Source: Ostreococcus mediterraneus | Taxonomy: Eukaryota > Chlorophyta > Mamiellophyceae > Mamiellales > Bathycoccaceae | DNA length: 64,000 bases | Assembly: GCA_012295225.1 (NCBI GenBank) | Contig: WMKK01000009.1 | Location: forward strand, 579,909 to 643,908 | Direction: 5' to 3' | Shown here: positions 10,077 through 18,683 of the stretch, in pieces | How the letters are laid out: each line of letters begins with the position of its first letter | How positions within the stretch are numbered: position 1 is the stretch's first letter | The notes under the pieces: model-generated | What the model was told of the DNA's origin: nothing | Databases searched by the model: none | The model's input: the letters and a program-made list of their open reading frames with translations, nothing else | Position numbers and translations under genes: made by a program

Positions 10077-10277
10077 CACCCTAAAACAGAGCACCACCCC
10101 ACGCACCGAGCTCACGCCCTTTCCATCGCGCGCCGACGCACCGCGCGCGCGCCACGACGCGCGTGCGATCGTAAACGTATTTCCACATCGAACGCGTGCG
10201 CGCGCGCGCGCGGCCGCGCGCCGCGCGCGACGCATAGGGCGTGAGCTCGTTCAAAACGCACCCTAAAACAGAGCACC
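10077..10277. repeat. 19-base direct repeat with telo-box-like core
   Basis: CACCCTAAAACAGAGCACC occurs at 10077-10095 and again, identical, at 10259-10277. Both copies lie in the gap between two divergent genes, one next to each start codon. The core CCCTAAAA resembles plant promoter telo-boxes. Confidence 0.8.
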
Positions 10278-10299
10278 CACCTCACATCCGCACGCGCGC

Positions 10300-10752
10300 A
10301 TGTCGTCGTCCACGTCGTCGCGCGCCATCAGCGCGCGCAAGCGAAATCGCATCGTGGAGATTTTGTCACATGCCATCGTCGTGCGCGTCGAGGGTCGCGT
10401 GTTCGATAAGTTTGGCGCGGGCATGATCGCCGAAGAGCGCGAGAGGTACGCGAGTATGTTGGAGCTCGGGGACAGGCAAGCGTCGGAAGAACTTGAATTG
10501 CTCGAATGCGACGACGAGGAACTGTCGCAAGCGCGGAGTGTGATCGAGGGGGAGTTTTATGACGCCACAGAGGAGGCGGTGCGTGGGATTGCGACGGAGA
10601 AGAGGAAGAGGGAGGATGAGAGCGCGCGCGGAGGCGTACACGCGGAGTCGTGGTTGGGCGAAACGCGCGGGTCACGGGACGCAATGAAGGATGACGAGGG
10701 CGGTGAAGAGGGCGAGAGAGCGTCGAAGACTCGAGGAAAGACTCGGCGTTGA
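10300..10752 (+). CDS. Small charged helical protein of unknown function
   Basis: The product has 150 residues. It begins MSSSTSSRAISARKRNRIVE, which could be nuclear or plastid targeting. Residues 15-95 are strongly helical and charged (IVEILSHAIVVRVEGRVFDKFG, EERERYASMLELGDRQ, EELELLECDDEELSQARSVI). The tail is hydrophilic and basic (KTRGKTRR). I see no known domain. The start at 10300 is the first ATG and follows the second copy of the 19-base repeat by 22 bases. Codon use is like its neighbours. The gene is probably real but unassigned. Confidence 0.6.
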   Translation: MSSSTSSRAISARKRNRIVEILSHAIVVRVEGRVFDKFGAGMIAEERERYASMLELGDRQASEELELLECDDEELSQARSVIEGEFYDATEEAVRGIATEKRKREDESARGGVHAESWLGETRGSRDAMKDDEGGEEGERASKTRGKTRR

Positions 10753-10906
10753 TTGGTTGTGTACGTGGTACGGGCGAATGGGGTGGACGGAGGATGCGAG
10801 TGTGTTTCTAAACGCGCGCGCGACGGGGACTTTTAACAAGTTGTGATCAATGGTGTTTGTTATTCAATCTTCTTTCGTGCTTTAATGTGTGCGCGCTATA
10901 AGAAGT

Positions 10907-12965
10907 CTACGACGATCGGCGCAAGCGACGCTTGGGCTTCTTTTCATCCTTGTTTTCTTCCGCCGCGGTCTCTTCTTGCTCTTTTTCTTCTTCTTCTTCT
11001 TCCTCGTCGTTGGCGTCTTCGTCGTCAGAGGCGTCGTCGTTCTTCTTCTTCTTTGCGTCCTTCTGTTGTTGCGCCTTGGCAGCCTTTCCGTCGCCCTTGA
11101 AGCGCATGACGAGACCGACGATGACGGCGAACAAAGACACGATGTGCAACAAATAATAGATCACCGGGTTGACGGTGAGCTTGGAGAGAACGGCGAGCGC
11201 TTGGTCGCGTCCCACCGGAAGTTTGTTCGCCAAATTTTCATACAAGTCCATGCCAATCGGTGGAGAAGATTCGCGCGCGCGGCGCTTTTCGTCTTCAGCA
11301 GCACGCTTCTCAGCCTTGGCTTCGACCGCCTTTTTTACCGCCTCAGCCTTAGCCTCGAAGGTGTCCGCAGAGAAGGCTTTAATGTCTTCAAACGTCTTGT
11401 CGATGAGAATGTTGTCAAACACCAAACCGCCCGACATGGTCCAGATTTCCACGCCCACGGCGCCAATGTTGCCGATGGACTTTAACGGAGCGCTGTCCTC
11501 GAAGAACTTCGGGTTGGGGATTTGCTTCGCCTTCCACTCGCCCTTGTACGCGGGGTTGTCAATCATGGGCGGGTACCACTTACCCTTGTAATCGGGGTTC
11601 GCCTTTTCGGGGCGTTCCCATTCGCCGCATCCCGAGACGTCTTGGCACGCCGGGTTAGGCACCATCGGGGCTTCCCAATCGCCGTCTTCGTCGACGTCCC
11701 AGTCTTCAGGGATGACCGCCTCTTCATCTTCGATCTCAGGTTCTTCATTGTCGAGCCAGTCCGCGGGCTTGACGGCGTCCATGTCCGGAATCATCGCCGG
11801 AGCGTCTTCGTCCCAATCCTCTGGCTTGGTCGCGGATGGGTCTTCGATTTGCGCCTCGTCAACCCAGTCTTCGGGCTTTTCATCGGAGGGATCATCGATT
11901 TCCGCAGGCGGGTTGAACGATGGCTCGAAATCCTCAAACAACGAGCCAGACGCCTTTTCTTCACCATCGATGGAGACGGCGTACGTGTTATTGGCGTTGA
12001 CGACGAGCGTGTACTGGTGCACGTTTTCATCCGTCGGCATCGGTGGTGGGTTCTTCAAGTGCTTTTCCTCAATCGAACCATCAACCGGGGACTTGTGACG
12101 GAAAATCACGTGCACTTTGTTCGTAGAACCGCACTTATCGGGACCAAACATCACCGTGTACGGGGTTTCGCCATCGAGTTTCTCCGGCGCGAAGCTTTCA
12201 TCCGCCGTCAAATACTTCAAGTACGCGCCGCCGCACGTCAAACCCGTCTCATGGCGCGCCTCAAATTGAAGCGTCATACCCTCAGACGGATCAAACGGCT
12301 CGGACAACGATTTCGAAACACCGTAGTGCTTCGCTTCGTGCGGAATGTACAAACCGTAATCCTCCGTATCCGCCGCCTTGCGAACCGTCGCTTTGCCTAA
12401 AAAATGTCGCCACAAAGAAAGAAGAGACTCCGTCAGTCAACTCGAACCACGCATAAAAATCAAAGCCATCACCGCATCGCGCACACATGCGACGCTATAC
12501 CCTTCACTCCCGCCCTCGCACATGCGTCCGACGCGCATGGAAACACAGCATTCCAACTCCGCCGTCTTCGAGCCGCCGTCCCGTCGGATCGCTCGCGCGA
12601 TCGCTCGTCCGCTCCCGATCGCCTCCGCCGCGCGCATCCATCACCCGAGCGCCTCACTCGCGCCCGCCCGCGCGCATGAAAACAAATCACACCACTCCTT
12701 ACGCAACCCACTCGCGTGCGGCGCACGCGCACGCGAACCCGTCGTCTGGAACGCGTACGCCAAAAGAAAGCCAAAGAAGACTCGCATCTTCCGACACTCA
12801 ATCGCCCGAGCTCAACCACGTACCGGCATACTTTTCATCCGCACTCGCCACCCAACCACGCATGTCACCGTTATCGAACGTCTCGCTGAATACCAACGCC
12901 GCGTTCGCGCTCGTCGTCGCGAGCGCCGACGCCGCAGCGAGCGCCACCGCAACCTTCATCGGCAT
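10907..12965 (-). CDS. CNX: Calnexin, ER lectin chaperone, two exons
   Basis: Join of 12824..12965 and 10907..12396 on the minus strand, 543 residues. Exon 1 encodes a signal peptide ([20 protein letters not shown]) and the first lectin strand ([19 protein letters not shown]). It ends in phase 1 at a GTACGT donor after DEKYA. Exon 2 begins [17 protein letters not shown]. The luminal lectin domain contains [22 protein letters not shown] and VHVIFRHK. The P-domain has four copies each of the [12 protein letters not shown]-type and the GxWxxPMIDNPxY-type repeat. A membrane helix ([20 protein letters not shown]) precedes an acidic cytosolic tail and an RRLRRSS end. It folds N-glycoproteins by binding monoglucosylated glycans. 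The 427-base intron has ACTGACG at 12431-12437. Confidence 0.97.
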
Positions 12966-13251
12966 CGTGAAATGCGGAACTTTATATATTCCCGGCTATG
13001 CGCGACGTGCGATGCGCGCGTGCGGCTGTGGGATGGTGGGTATGAACGAGGAAAGGTTCGTGCGTGCGCGAGCGACGGTGTCGGTCGCGGGCGTGACGGA
13101 ATGTGCGGGCGGCGCGTCATCAAGGTGTGATGATTGGACGTTGTGCGCCGCCAATGTAAACACGCAGCATCACATCGTCTGCGCTCCATCGCGCGCCGCG
13201 CGTCGCGCGCCGCACTCCATCGCGCTCTGACGCGCTCGACGCGCGCGTGTG

Positions 13252-13971
13252 ATGGTGGTGCGTTCGCGAACCGCGCCGGCGCCGGCGTGCGGCGCGCGAC
13301 GGTACGGCAGGGCGCGACATTCGCGCGTAGCTGTCGCACGCTCGAATGGTGACGTGGGCGCGCGCGACGCACGCGCGTCGAATCCGTCGCCGCTGTCGCG
13401 CCGCGCGCTCGGCGCCAAGGTGGCGTTTACGTGTGGCGAGCTCATCGCGTTTCCCTGGCTCACCGAGGCGGCGACGCGGCCGCGGGCGAGGGGCGATGAG
13501 GCGCTGCGAGCGTTTTCGCCGGAATGGTTGCGGTCGCTGCTCCCGGCGGCGCGCGACGATGCGGCGTTGGCCACCGCTCGCGGCGCGCTCGAGCGTGGAG
13601 AAGAGTTTTTGGCGAATGGTGACGCGGCGTCGGCGGTGCGAGAACTTGCGCGCGTGGAGGGCTTAGTCCCGCGCGAGTATAAGATTAATCAACGCGCCGG
13701 TTTATCGTTGTCGCGCGCGTACGCGGCGCTCGGGGATAATGACGCGTATTTAGAGTGTAAATCTAAAGTGTGGTGGTGGGGGCGCGGTTTACGTTGGCCT
13801 GGATGGTACATTATAGGATATTTAAGCGCGAGGTCGGTGTATTTCGATGCGGTCAAGCCGGATGAGCCGCTCGCGTATCGCGCGTTGGCCAAAGGCGAAG
13901 CCGCGCTCGTCATTCCAATTTGGATTGGTTTGCTCTACTTGCTCGTGACGTACGGCTTGCCGGATTACTGA
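13252..13971 (+). CDS. Probable plastid membrane protein with TPR-like helices
   Basis: The product has 239 residues from ATG 13252. The first 55 residues are Arg/Ala/Ser-rich (transit peptide type). The middle is helical, with ATARGALERGEEFLANGDAA, AVRELARVEGLVPREYKIN and GLSLSRAYAALGDNDAYLE, spaced like tetratricopeptide helices. A Trp-rich segment follows (KVWWWGRGLRWPGWYIIGYL). The end is a hydrophobic helix (AALVIPIWIGLLYLLVTYGL) that should anchor it. I do not know the family. A thylakoid or envelope protein with a small stromal helical domain is the best reading. It diverges from calnexin. Confidence 0.65.
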   Translation: MVVRSRTAPAPACGARRYGRARHSRVAVARSNGDVGARDARASNPSPLSRRALGAKVAFTCGELIAFPWLTEAATRPRARGDEALRAFSPEWLRSLLPAARDDAALATARGALERGEEFLANGDAASAVRELARVEGLVPREYKINQRAGLSLSRAYAALGDNDAYLECKSKVWWWGRGLRWPGWYIIGYLSARSVYFDAVKPDEPLAYRALAKGEAALVIPIWIGLLYLLVTYGLPDY

Positions 13972-14123
13972 TGCGATTGAGTGACGTGCTTTGACGCGGC
14001 GCGAGCGATGGCGCGTATGTATATTGTAGTAAAATTGTTCTTTCTTTCGTATGCGAGCCTCACTCTGCGACTCCTCGCGTCTCATGCTGGAACGCGCGTG
14101 ATTCGCAAAACCGCCCTCGAGCG

Positions 14124-15857
14124 ATGCCATGGCGCGACCGCGCGCGCCACACGCAGATACCACGTCACTTCGACGCGCGCACGCGGCGAGTGACGAAACG
14201 CCCGACGGATGCGCTCGATGAGGCGATTGGAAGACCAATCAAAGCACCCAAGCGCGAAACGCGTCCTCGTCAGCCTCGTCCACCCGTGTCCGCGCCGGAC
14301 GTCGCACGCGATGGAATATTTGCAAACGTTACCGCCTACATCGATGGCTGGGTGCCCGAGGGTGCGAAAACCGTGCGCGAGGCGATCACGTCGCGAGGTG
14401 GCGTCGTCGCGTTGTATTATGACAAGACCACCGTGACGCATTACATCGTCGATAGCTACGACGCCATGGATGCGGACGTGCGTCAGCGGGTTGGGAAATA
14501 CGCTTCGACGTCGTCTCCACGCGGGGCGATGGTGTGCGTGCGTGGTGCATGGGTGATTCAGTCGGTGAAGCAGGACAAGGCGTTGGGCGTCGAGGCGTTT
14601 GCGCCACTCGGGGACGCGCCCAAGGCGCCGTCTGCGAAAGCTGCGACGGGAAAGTATTCCACAACAGACTTGGTGGATGTCGTGATTAATGCCGCGTGGA
14701 ATGGAACGGGTGGAGTGAGTACGCAAGAAGGTTTGCGCGAGACGTGGTGCATCAAGGTTGTGTTTGAAGGCGTCGAGCGCGCGTTGACGGATGGCAAAAC
14801 TAAGGACGCGGATGCGCGGAAATTATCAACACAGGCGTACAAGGCTCTTAAACGCGTCGTGGATGCGAAGTGGGTGATCCCCATCGGTGCGAGTGAGGCG
14901 TTAGTAGACTTGTCGGGCATGCGAAACTTTCAAAAGCGAAATCGATTTGAGTCGTCGCAAACGTCGCCAGCGAACGCGGCGGAAATGCTTGAGTGGGTAA
15001 TGATTGATAAAACTGGTATTAACGTGCGTGCGACGATGCACAATATGCGCGATGACGGATGGGAACCAGAATGGCTCGTCATTGACGCCGACGTTGACGC
15101 TGCGCGCGAATCTGTCGGAGTTCTTACGCGACGGGCCAGTCGAGAAGCCGCGACTCGCGTGGCGCTGTCACAAGAAAGTCAGCGCGCTCTCGACACGCAC
15201 ACGCTCAGTCAGGTATCAAATATCGACGACGAAACGTTGAATGCACTTGACCCGCAAACGCGCTATGAGTGGCAAAAATCGCGCGAGAATGTGGCAAAGA
15301 AAAAGCTCAATCATGAACGAGCGAAACAGAGCGCCGTGTTTCAATTGTTGAACGCAACCGGTAAATTTCTTGGGGACGCCAAGGGCAAGTCAAAAGGGGC
15401 GCTTTCGCCTTTGAAAAAGACGCTTCAACCGAATGCATCTCGTCACACACCGCCGCAGCCGAAACGCACACAACGTTCCGGGGCGCAGCTGTCGATTAAA
15501 TCATTCGCGAGTCCAGTCAAGGCGCCGCGACCGGCGCCGGCGCGCGCGCGGTCTTTTGTCGGTGAAGCCGTCATGTCGAGCGCGCGCGTGCACACACCCA
15601 CGTTGATGCACGCATTTACTTCACTCTTAGAGCGTGACGCTGTCGATCCGGTACCGGATCGCGTGGGCGCCGCGTGCGCTGTGATGCGAGCGCACATCGA
15701 ACAACTCGAACGAGACGGTAGACGCGCCGCAGCTCGGCAAGTGCGCGCCGCGGTCGCCGACATTCGATGCCCCGAAAACCCCGCATTCACGAATGCATTA
15801 CGTGATTTCGTGCTCGCGCGCACTCGTGGCGATAGCTTAGGAATCAATAGTCAGTAG
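14124..15857 (+). CDS. BRCT-domain protein resembling REV1 without its polymerase domain
   Basis: The product has 577 residues. Residues about 62-150 form a BRCT domain: DGIFANVTAYIDGW, ITSRGGVVALYYDKTTVTHYIV and AMVCVRGAWVIQSVK. The closest pattern is the REV1-type BRCT. No Y-family polymerase motif is present downstream. Residues about 365-390 (NIDDETLNALDPQTRYEWQK) resemble the ubiquitin-binding motif of REV1, though the usual Leu-Pro core reads Leu-Asp-Pro. A basic linker with many prolines follows, then SGAQLSIKSFASP, which loosely recalls a PCNA-binding box (Gln, hydrophobic, Phe). The C-terminus is a helical block (TLMHAFTSLL, AACAVMRAHIEQLERDGRRA). It is probably a DNA-damage tolerance or repair protein. 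The loss of the polymerase and any role are inference. Confidence 0.7.
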   Translation: MPWRDRARHTQIPRHFDARTRRVTKRPTDALDEAIGRPIKAPKRETRPRQPRPPVSAPDVARDGIFANVTAYIDGWVPEGAKTVREAITSRGGVVALYYDKTTVTHYIVDSYDAMDADVRQRVGKYASTSSPRGAMVCVRGAWVIQSVKQDKALGVEAFAPLGDAPKAPSAKAATGKYSTTDLVDVVINAAWNGTGGVSTQEGLRETWCIKVVFEGVERALTDGKTKDADARKLSTQAYKALKRVVDAKWVIPIGASEALVDLSGMRNFQKRNRFESSQTSPANAAEMLEWVMIDKTGINVRATMHNMRDDGWEPEWLVIDADVDAARESVGVLTRRASREAATRVALSQESQRALDTHTLSQVSNIDDETLNALDPQTRYEWQKSRENVAKKKLNHERAKQSAVFQLLNATGKFLGDAKGKSKGALSPLKKTLQPNASRHTPPQPKRTQRSGAQLSIKSFASPVKAPRPAPARARSFVGEAVMSSARVHTPTLMHAFTSLLERDAVDPVPDRVGAACAVMRAHIEQLERDGRRAAARQVRAAVADIRCPENPAFTNALRDFVLARTRGDSLGINSQ

Positions 15858-15899
15858 GATTCATTACAAGACAAGTCGTACACATGCAAAGAATTTTGT

Positions 15900-16502
15900 T
15901 TACGCGGGCCACACAATTTCGTACATCACCTCGTTCGTGCGCATCATTCCGGGCGTCCAAGGTGGATTATACCCAGCATACTGCGCCACATCCGTATGTT
16001 TCACTACGCGCACTAAACCATCGCGCTCAATCGCGCTTTTCAACACGGCGGATTCTTTCGCTATGAGCTCTTCATTCATCCGGCCCGCGAACCGTCGCAC
16101 CGCCATCCATCGCTCACCGACATCAAGCACGCGCACGTTCGCATCCGTCGGTTTCGGAGCATCAGCAGCACCATTCGGAAACTTTGATTTCGGCAACACA
16201 AACTGCATTGTAAATTTTGTCGCGTCGGCGCTCTCGGCGGGTTGCATGAACACCGGCGCCGTCATGGAAATCTTCTCCTTCTTTTCATTCTCCGGCTTCC
16301 TCAGCACGCCAATATACCCCGCCAAGCGCATAAACGACCCACCCTGATCGCCCCGAACCATCCCTCGCGCGCTCGCGTACGTCGTCTCGATCACGCAGCA
16401 CGGCGCATACTTTCTCACCTCGTACTCGGTGCCGCCCGTGGTACTCGGCACGACCGCGTACTCGGGCTGTTCCTCGGTGATTTTGCCAAACACCGATCCC
16501 AT
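15900..16502 (-). CDS. SOUL-family haem-binding protein
   Basis: The product has 200 residues starting MGSVFGKITEEQPEYAVVPS. SOUL-family motifs include YEVRKYAPCCVIET, SFMRLAGYIGVLRKPENEKK, ISMTAPVFMQP, FTMQFVLPKSKFP and the final NEVMYEIVWPA. Family members bind haem or porphyrins. The frame stays open upstream to 16850, but that part antiparallels the next gene's start. I prefer ATG 16502 because the domain begins there; the initial Gly fits N-myristoylation. A longer form from ATG 16628 would add MMMLFWASVSDARF as a leader. It diverges from a lumenal FKBP 127 bases away. Confidence 0.85.
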   Translation of the reverse strand: MGSVFGKITEEQPEYAVVPSTTGGTEYEVRKYAPCCVIETTYASARGMVRGDQGGSFMRLAGYIGVLRKPENEKKEKISMTAPVFMQPAESADATKFTMQFVLPKSKFPNGAADAPKPTDANVRVLDVGERWMAVRRFAGRMNEELIAKESAVLKSAIERDGLVRVVKHTDVAQYAGYNPPWTPGMMRTNEVMYEIVWPA

Positions 16503-16629
16503 GATCGATGCGTGCGATGCGTGCGATGCGTGCGCGCGTTTGGGCGCGGCGGCGGCAGCGGCGATGCGGTGGCGCGCGAACGACGGAATGAACCGCGCGT
16601 CACTCACTGACGCCCAAAACAGCATCATC

Positions 16630-17373
16630 ATGACGGCGGTCGCCCGCGGCACCGCGGCGATGCGTGCGCCGCACGGCACCTCGCGCGCGACGCCGCACTC
16701 GCGCCTCTCGCGCGCGTCTCGCCCCGTCGTCGTCACCGCCGCACGACGCGCGGTCGAACGCGAGCGCGTGGATGCGGATGACGTGTCACCGCCAACCACG
16801 CGCCGCGCGGCGCTCACGACCGCAGCGGCGGCGTTCATCGCGCTCACCACGGCGCGAGACGCTCGCGCGAAACAAGATCAAGGGTGCGAATCGTGCAGTG
16901 ACTCGAATTCGGCGTTGTCCGAAGGGGACAAGGCGTTTAAACGCTCGGAGAGTGGGTTGCGGTTTCTCGATTTGAAGGTGGGCGAAGGCGCGTTGGTGGA
17001 GACTTCGGGGACGAAAGTTGTCGTAGATTGGTCAGGGTACACGTCTGGATATCAAGCGAAGAAGATTGAAAGTACGCGTGAGACGGATGAGCCGTTTGTG
17101 TTTACTCTGGGGGATGGCACGGCGATTCCGGCGTTTGATGAAGCCGTGCGCGGGATGCGGGTCGGCGGGGTGAGGCGCATTGAAATCCCTGGCGAGCTCG
17201 AAGAAAAGCTTGGGTATTCGAGAAATAAAGCATTAAGGTATAACGGCGTCGGTCCAAAGCCGTCGACATTTGGTGGACAACGTGCGCTGGACTTTGTGCT
17301 TGATAATGAAACGTTGCGGGACTTTAACCGCTCGTTGTTGTTTGATGTTCGTCTGTCTTCGGTGCGCAAATGA
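16630..17373 (+). CDS. Thylakoid-lumen FKBP-type peptidyl-prolyl isomerase
   Basis: The product has 247 residues from ATG 16630. A transit peptide is followed by TTRRAALTTAAAAFIALTTA and RDARAK, a twin-arginine lumen signal. The FKBP domain (about 105-245) has SGLRFLDLKVGEGA, VVVDWSGYT, EPFVFTLGDG, IPAFDEAVRGMRVGG and VRRIEIPGEL. It ends with GPKPSTFGGQRALDFVL and LLFDVRLSSV, a layout of plant lumenal FKBPs of the FKBP16-18 type. The role is protein folding or complex assembly at photosystems. Some active-site aromatics are replaced, as in most lumenal FKBPs, so isomerase activity may be weak. Confidence 0.88.
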   Translation: MTAVARGTAAMRAPHGTSRATPHSRLSRASRPVVVTAARRAVERERVDADDVSPPTTRRAALTTAAAAFIALTTARDARAKQDQGCESCSDSNSALSEGDKAFKRSESGLRFLDLKVGEGALVETSGTKVVVDWSGYTSGYQAKKIESTRETDEPFVFTLGDGTAIPAFDEAVRGMRVGGVRRIEIPGELEEKLGYSRNKALRYNGVGPKPSTFGGQRALDFVLDNETLRDFNRSLLFDVRLSSVRK

Positions 17374-17469
17374 GTCTGCTGCGGCGGCGTGGCTATATTA
17401 CACTCAAATGCAAATAGTTGCCTGGCTATTTCTACCTAGAAGAATTCTCTGTATGATGATGCGAATACG

Positions 17470-18573
17470 TTATAAGAAGACTTTGGTCATCACGCCGACG
17501 AATGCGCGAATGAACAATACGCCCAAGCCAACCAAGAGCGCGAGAAACATCGCCACGTATCGCCGATGATTCTTCTCCCGTAACTCGCTCACATCGCTCG
17601 TCACGGTGGTCCACATCGCGGATTCTTTATAATCCACACCCTCGCGAACGTTATCGTCTTGCTCGACGGTTTTCCAGTGCATACCGCGCGCCGGATCCCA
17701 CACGAGTTCGGTGCGCACGCCGCCGCTCGGCGTCGCCGATCCCGCCACACTCAACGTCGCGTTTTGCACGTCAGCTCGATTCAAAGCTTCAATAATAACA
17801 TCTGCAACATCTGTGCGCGCCACCTTGCCCGCGTGCACGCGCGCGTCCCCGCAGCCGAGGACGAGCCGCCGCTGCCCGGCGACATCCTCCGCGCACGGAG
17901 CCGCGTCGCTCAATGACCCAGGACGAACGACCACATACTTCATCGTCGACGACGCCGCACAAATCGCTCTCAACGCTCGCTCTCCTGCGAGTTGCCATTG
18001 AATCGTCATCGAAAGTACGACATTCAACAACACGGCGATCCAATCAAACGCCGGATACCCAACCGACATACCCGTCACGCGAATAAACTTTTCACATCCC
18101 GCCCTTTCGCACACCTCCGCGAGCGTTCGCACCGCTCTAAAATTCACCCAATACGGATGTCCAAAATCATCCTCGCGCGTCTCGGGCGCGGCGGCGAACA
18201 CATCCGTAATCTTTCCAATCCGTTGCGCGCCGAACACCGCCACGCACGCGTCGCACCTCGCGCTCGACACCCAACTTTGAACATCAGCCTCGCTCACGAC
18301 GTCTCCGCGCGTCACCTCCGCCCCTAACGCCTTAAGCCGTTCCGCGCGCGCCGATCGATCGTCTCTCGCGAGCACGCGCACGCGCGTCGGTCGCGCCGGC
18401 TGCGTGAGCAAGCGCTCCACCACCATGGCGCCGATGCGCCCGGTTCCACCGACGACGCAAATCACGCGCGCGTCGTTCTCGCCCGCGCTCGCCCGCGCGC
18501 GCACGCGATAACGCTCGCGTGTGGGACGCATCGGCGGCGCGAGCGGCGCCGCGCACGCGCGCGCGGTGGACAT
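17470..18573 (-). CDS. Plastid NAD(P)-binding NmrA/SDR-like protein with C-terminal membrane helix
   Basis: The product has 367 residues from ATG 18573, the start that puts a transit peptide (MSTARACAAPLAPPMRPTRE) first. The Rossmann motif VVGGTGRIGAMVVERLL is near residue 38. RVRVLARDD is the second-strand cofactor site. EKFIRVTGMSV and MKYVVVRPGSLSD mark the atypical SDR family (NmrA or divinyl-reductase class). The classical Tyr-X3-Lys is not evident. A single hydrophobic helix (YVAMFLALLVGLGVLFIRAF) near the C-terminus should anchor it to a plastid membrane. Its substrate is unknown. It diverges from CCT8 with 110 bases between starts. Confidence 0.8.
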   Translation of the reverse strand: MSTARACAAPLAPPMRPTRERYRVRARASAGENDARVICVVGGTGRIGAMVVERLLTQPARPTRVRVLARDDRSARAERLKALGAEVTRGDVVSEADVQSWVSSARCDACVAVFGAQRIGKITDVFAAAPETREDDFGHPYWVNFRAVRTLAEVCERAGCEKFIRVTGMSVGYPAFDWIAVLLNVVLSMTIQWQLAGERALRAICAASSTMKYVVVRPGSLSDAAPCAEDVAGQRRLVLGCGDARVHAGKVARTDVADVIIEALNRADVQNATLSVAGSATPSGGVRTELVWDPARGMHWKTVEQDDNVREGVDYKESAMWTTVTSDVSELREKNHRRYVAMFLALLVGLGVLFIRAFVGVMTKVFL

Positions 18574-18683
18574 GGCGCGCGGTGCACACTGACGATGGTC
18601 AACACTGGATCGCGTGACATCATTTTGCGACGCGCGCAGGCGCGAACCCACACGCGCTCGATCGTTCACCGACGCACGACGCG

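Noticed and set aside
11522-12400. 292-residue plus-strand open frame
   Set aside because: It lies opposite calnexin and is a low-complexity mirror of the P-domain repeats.
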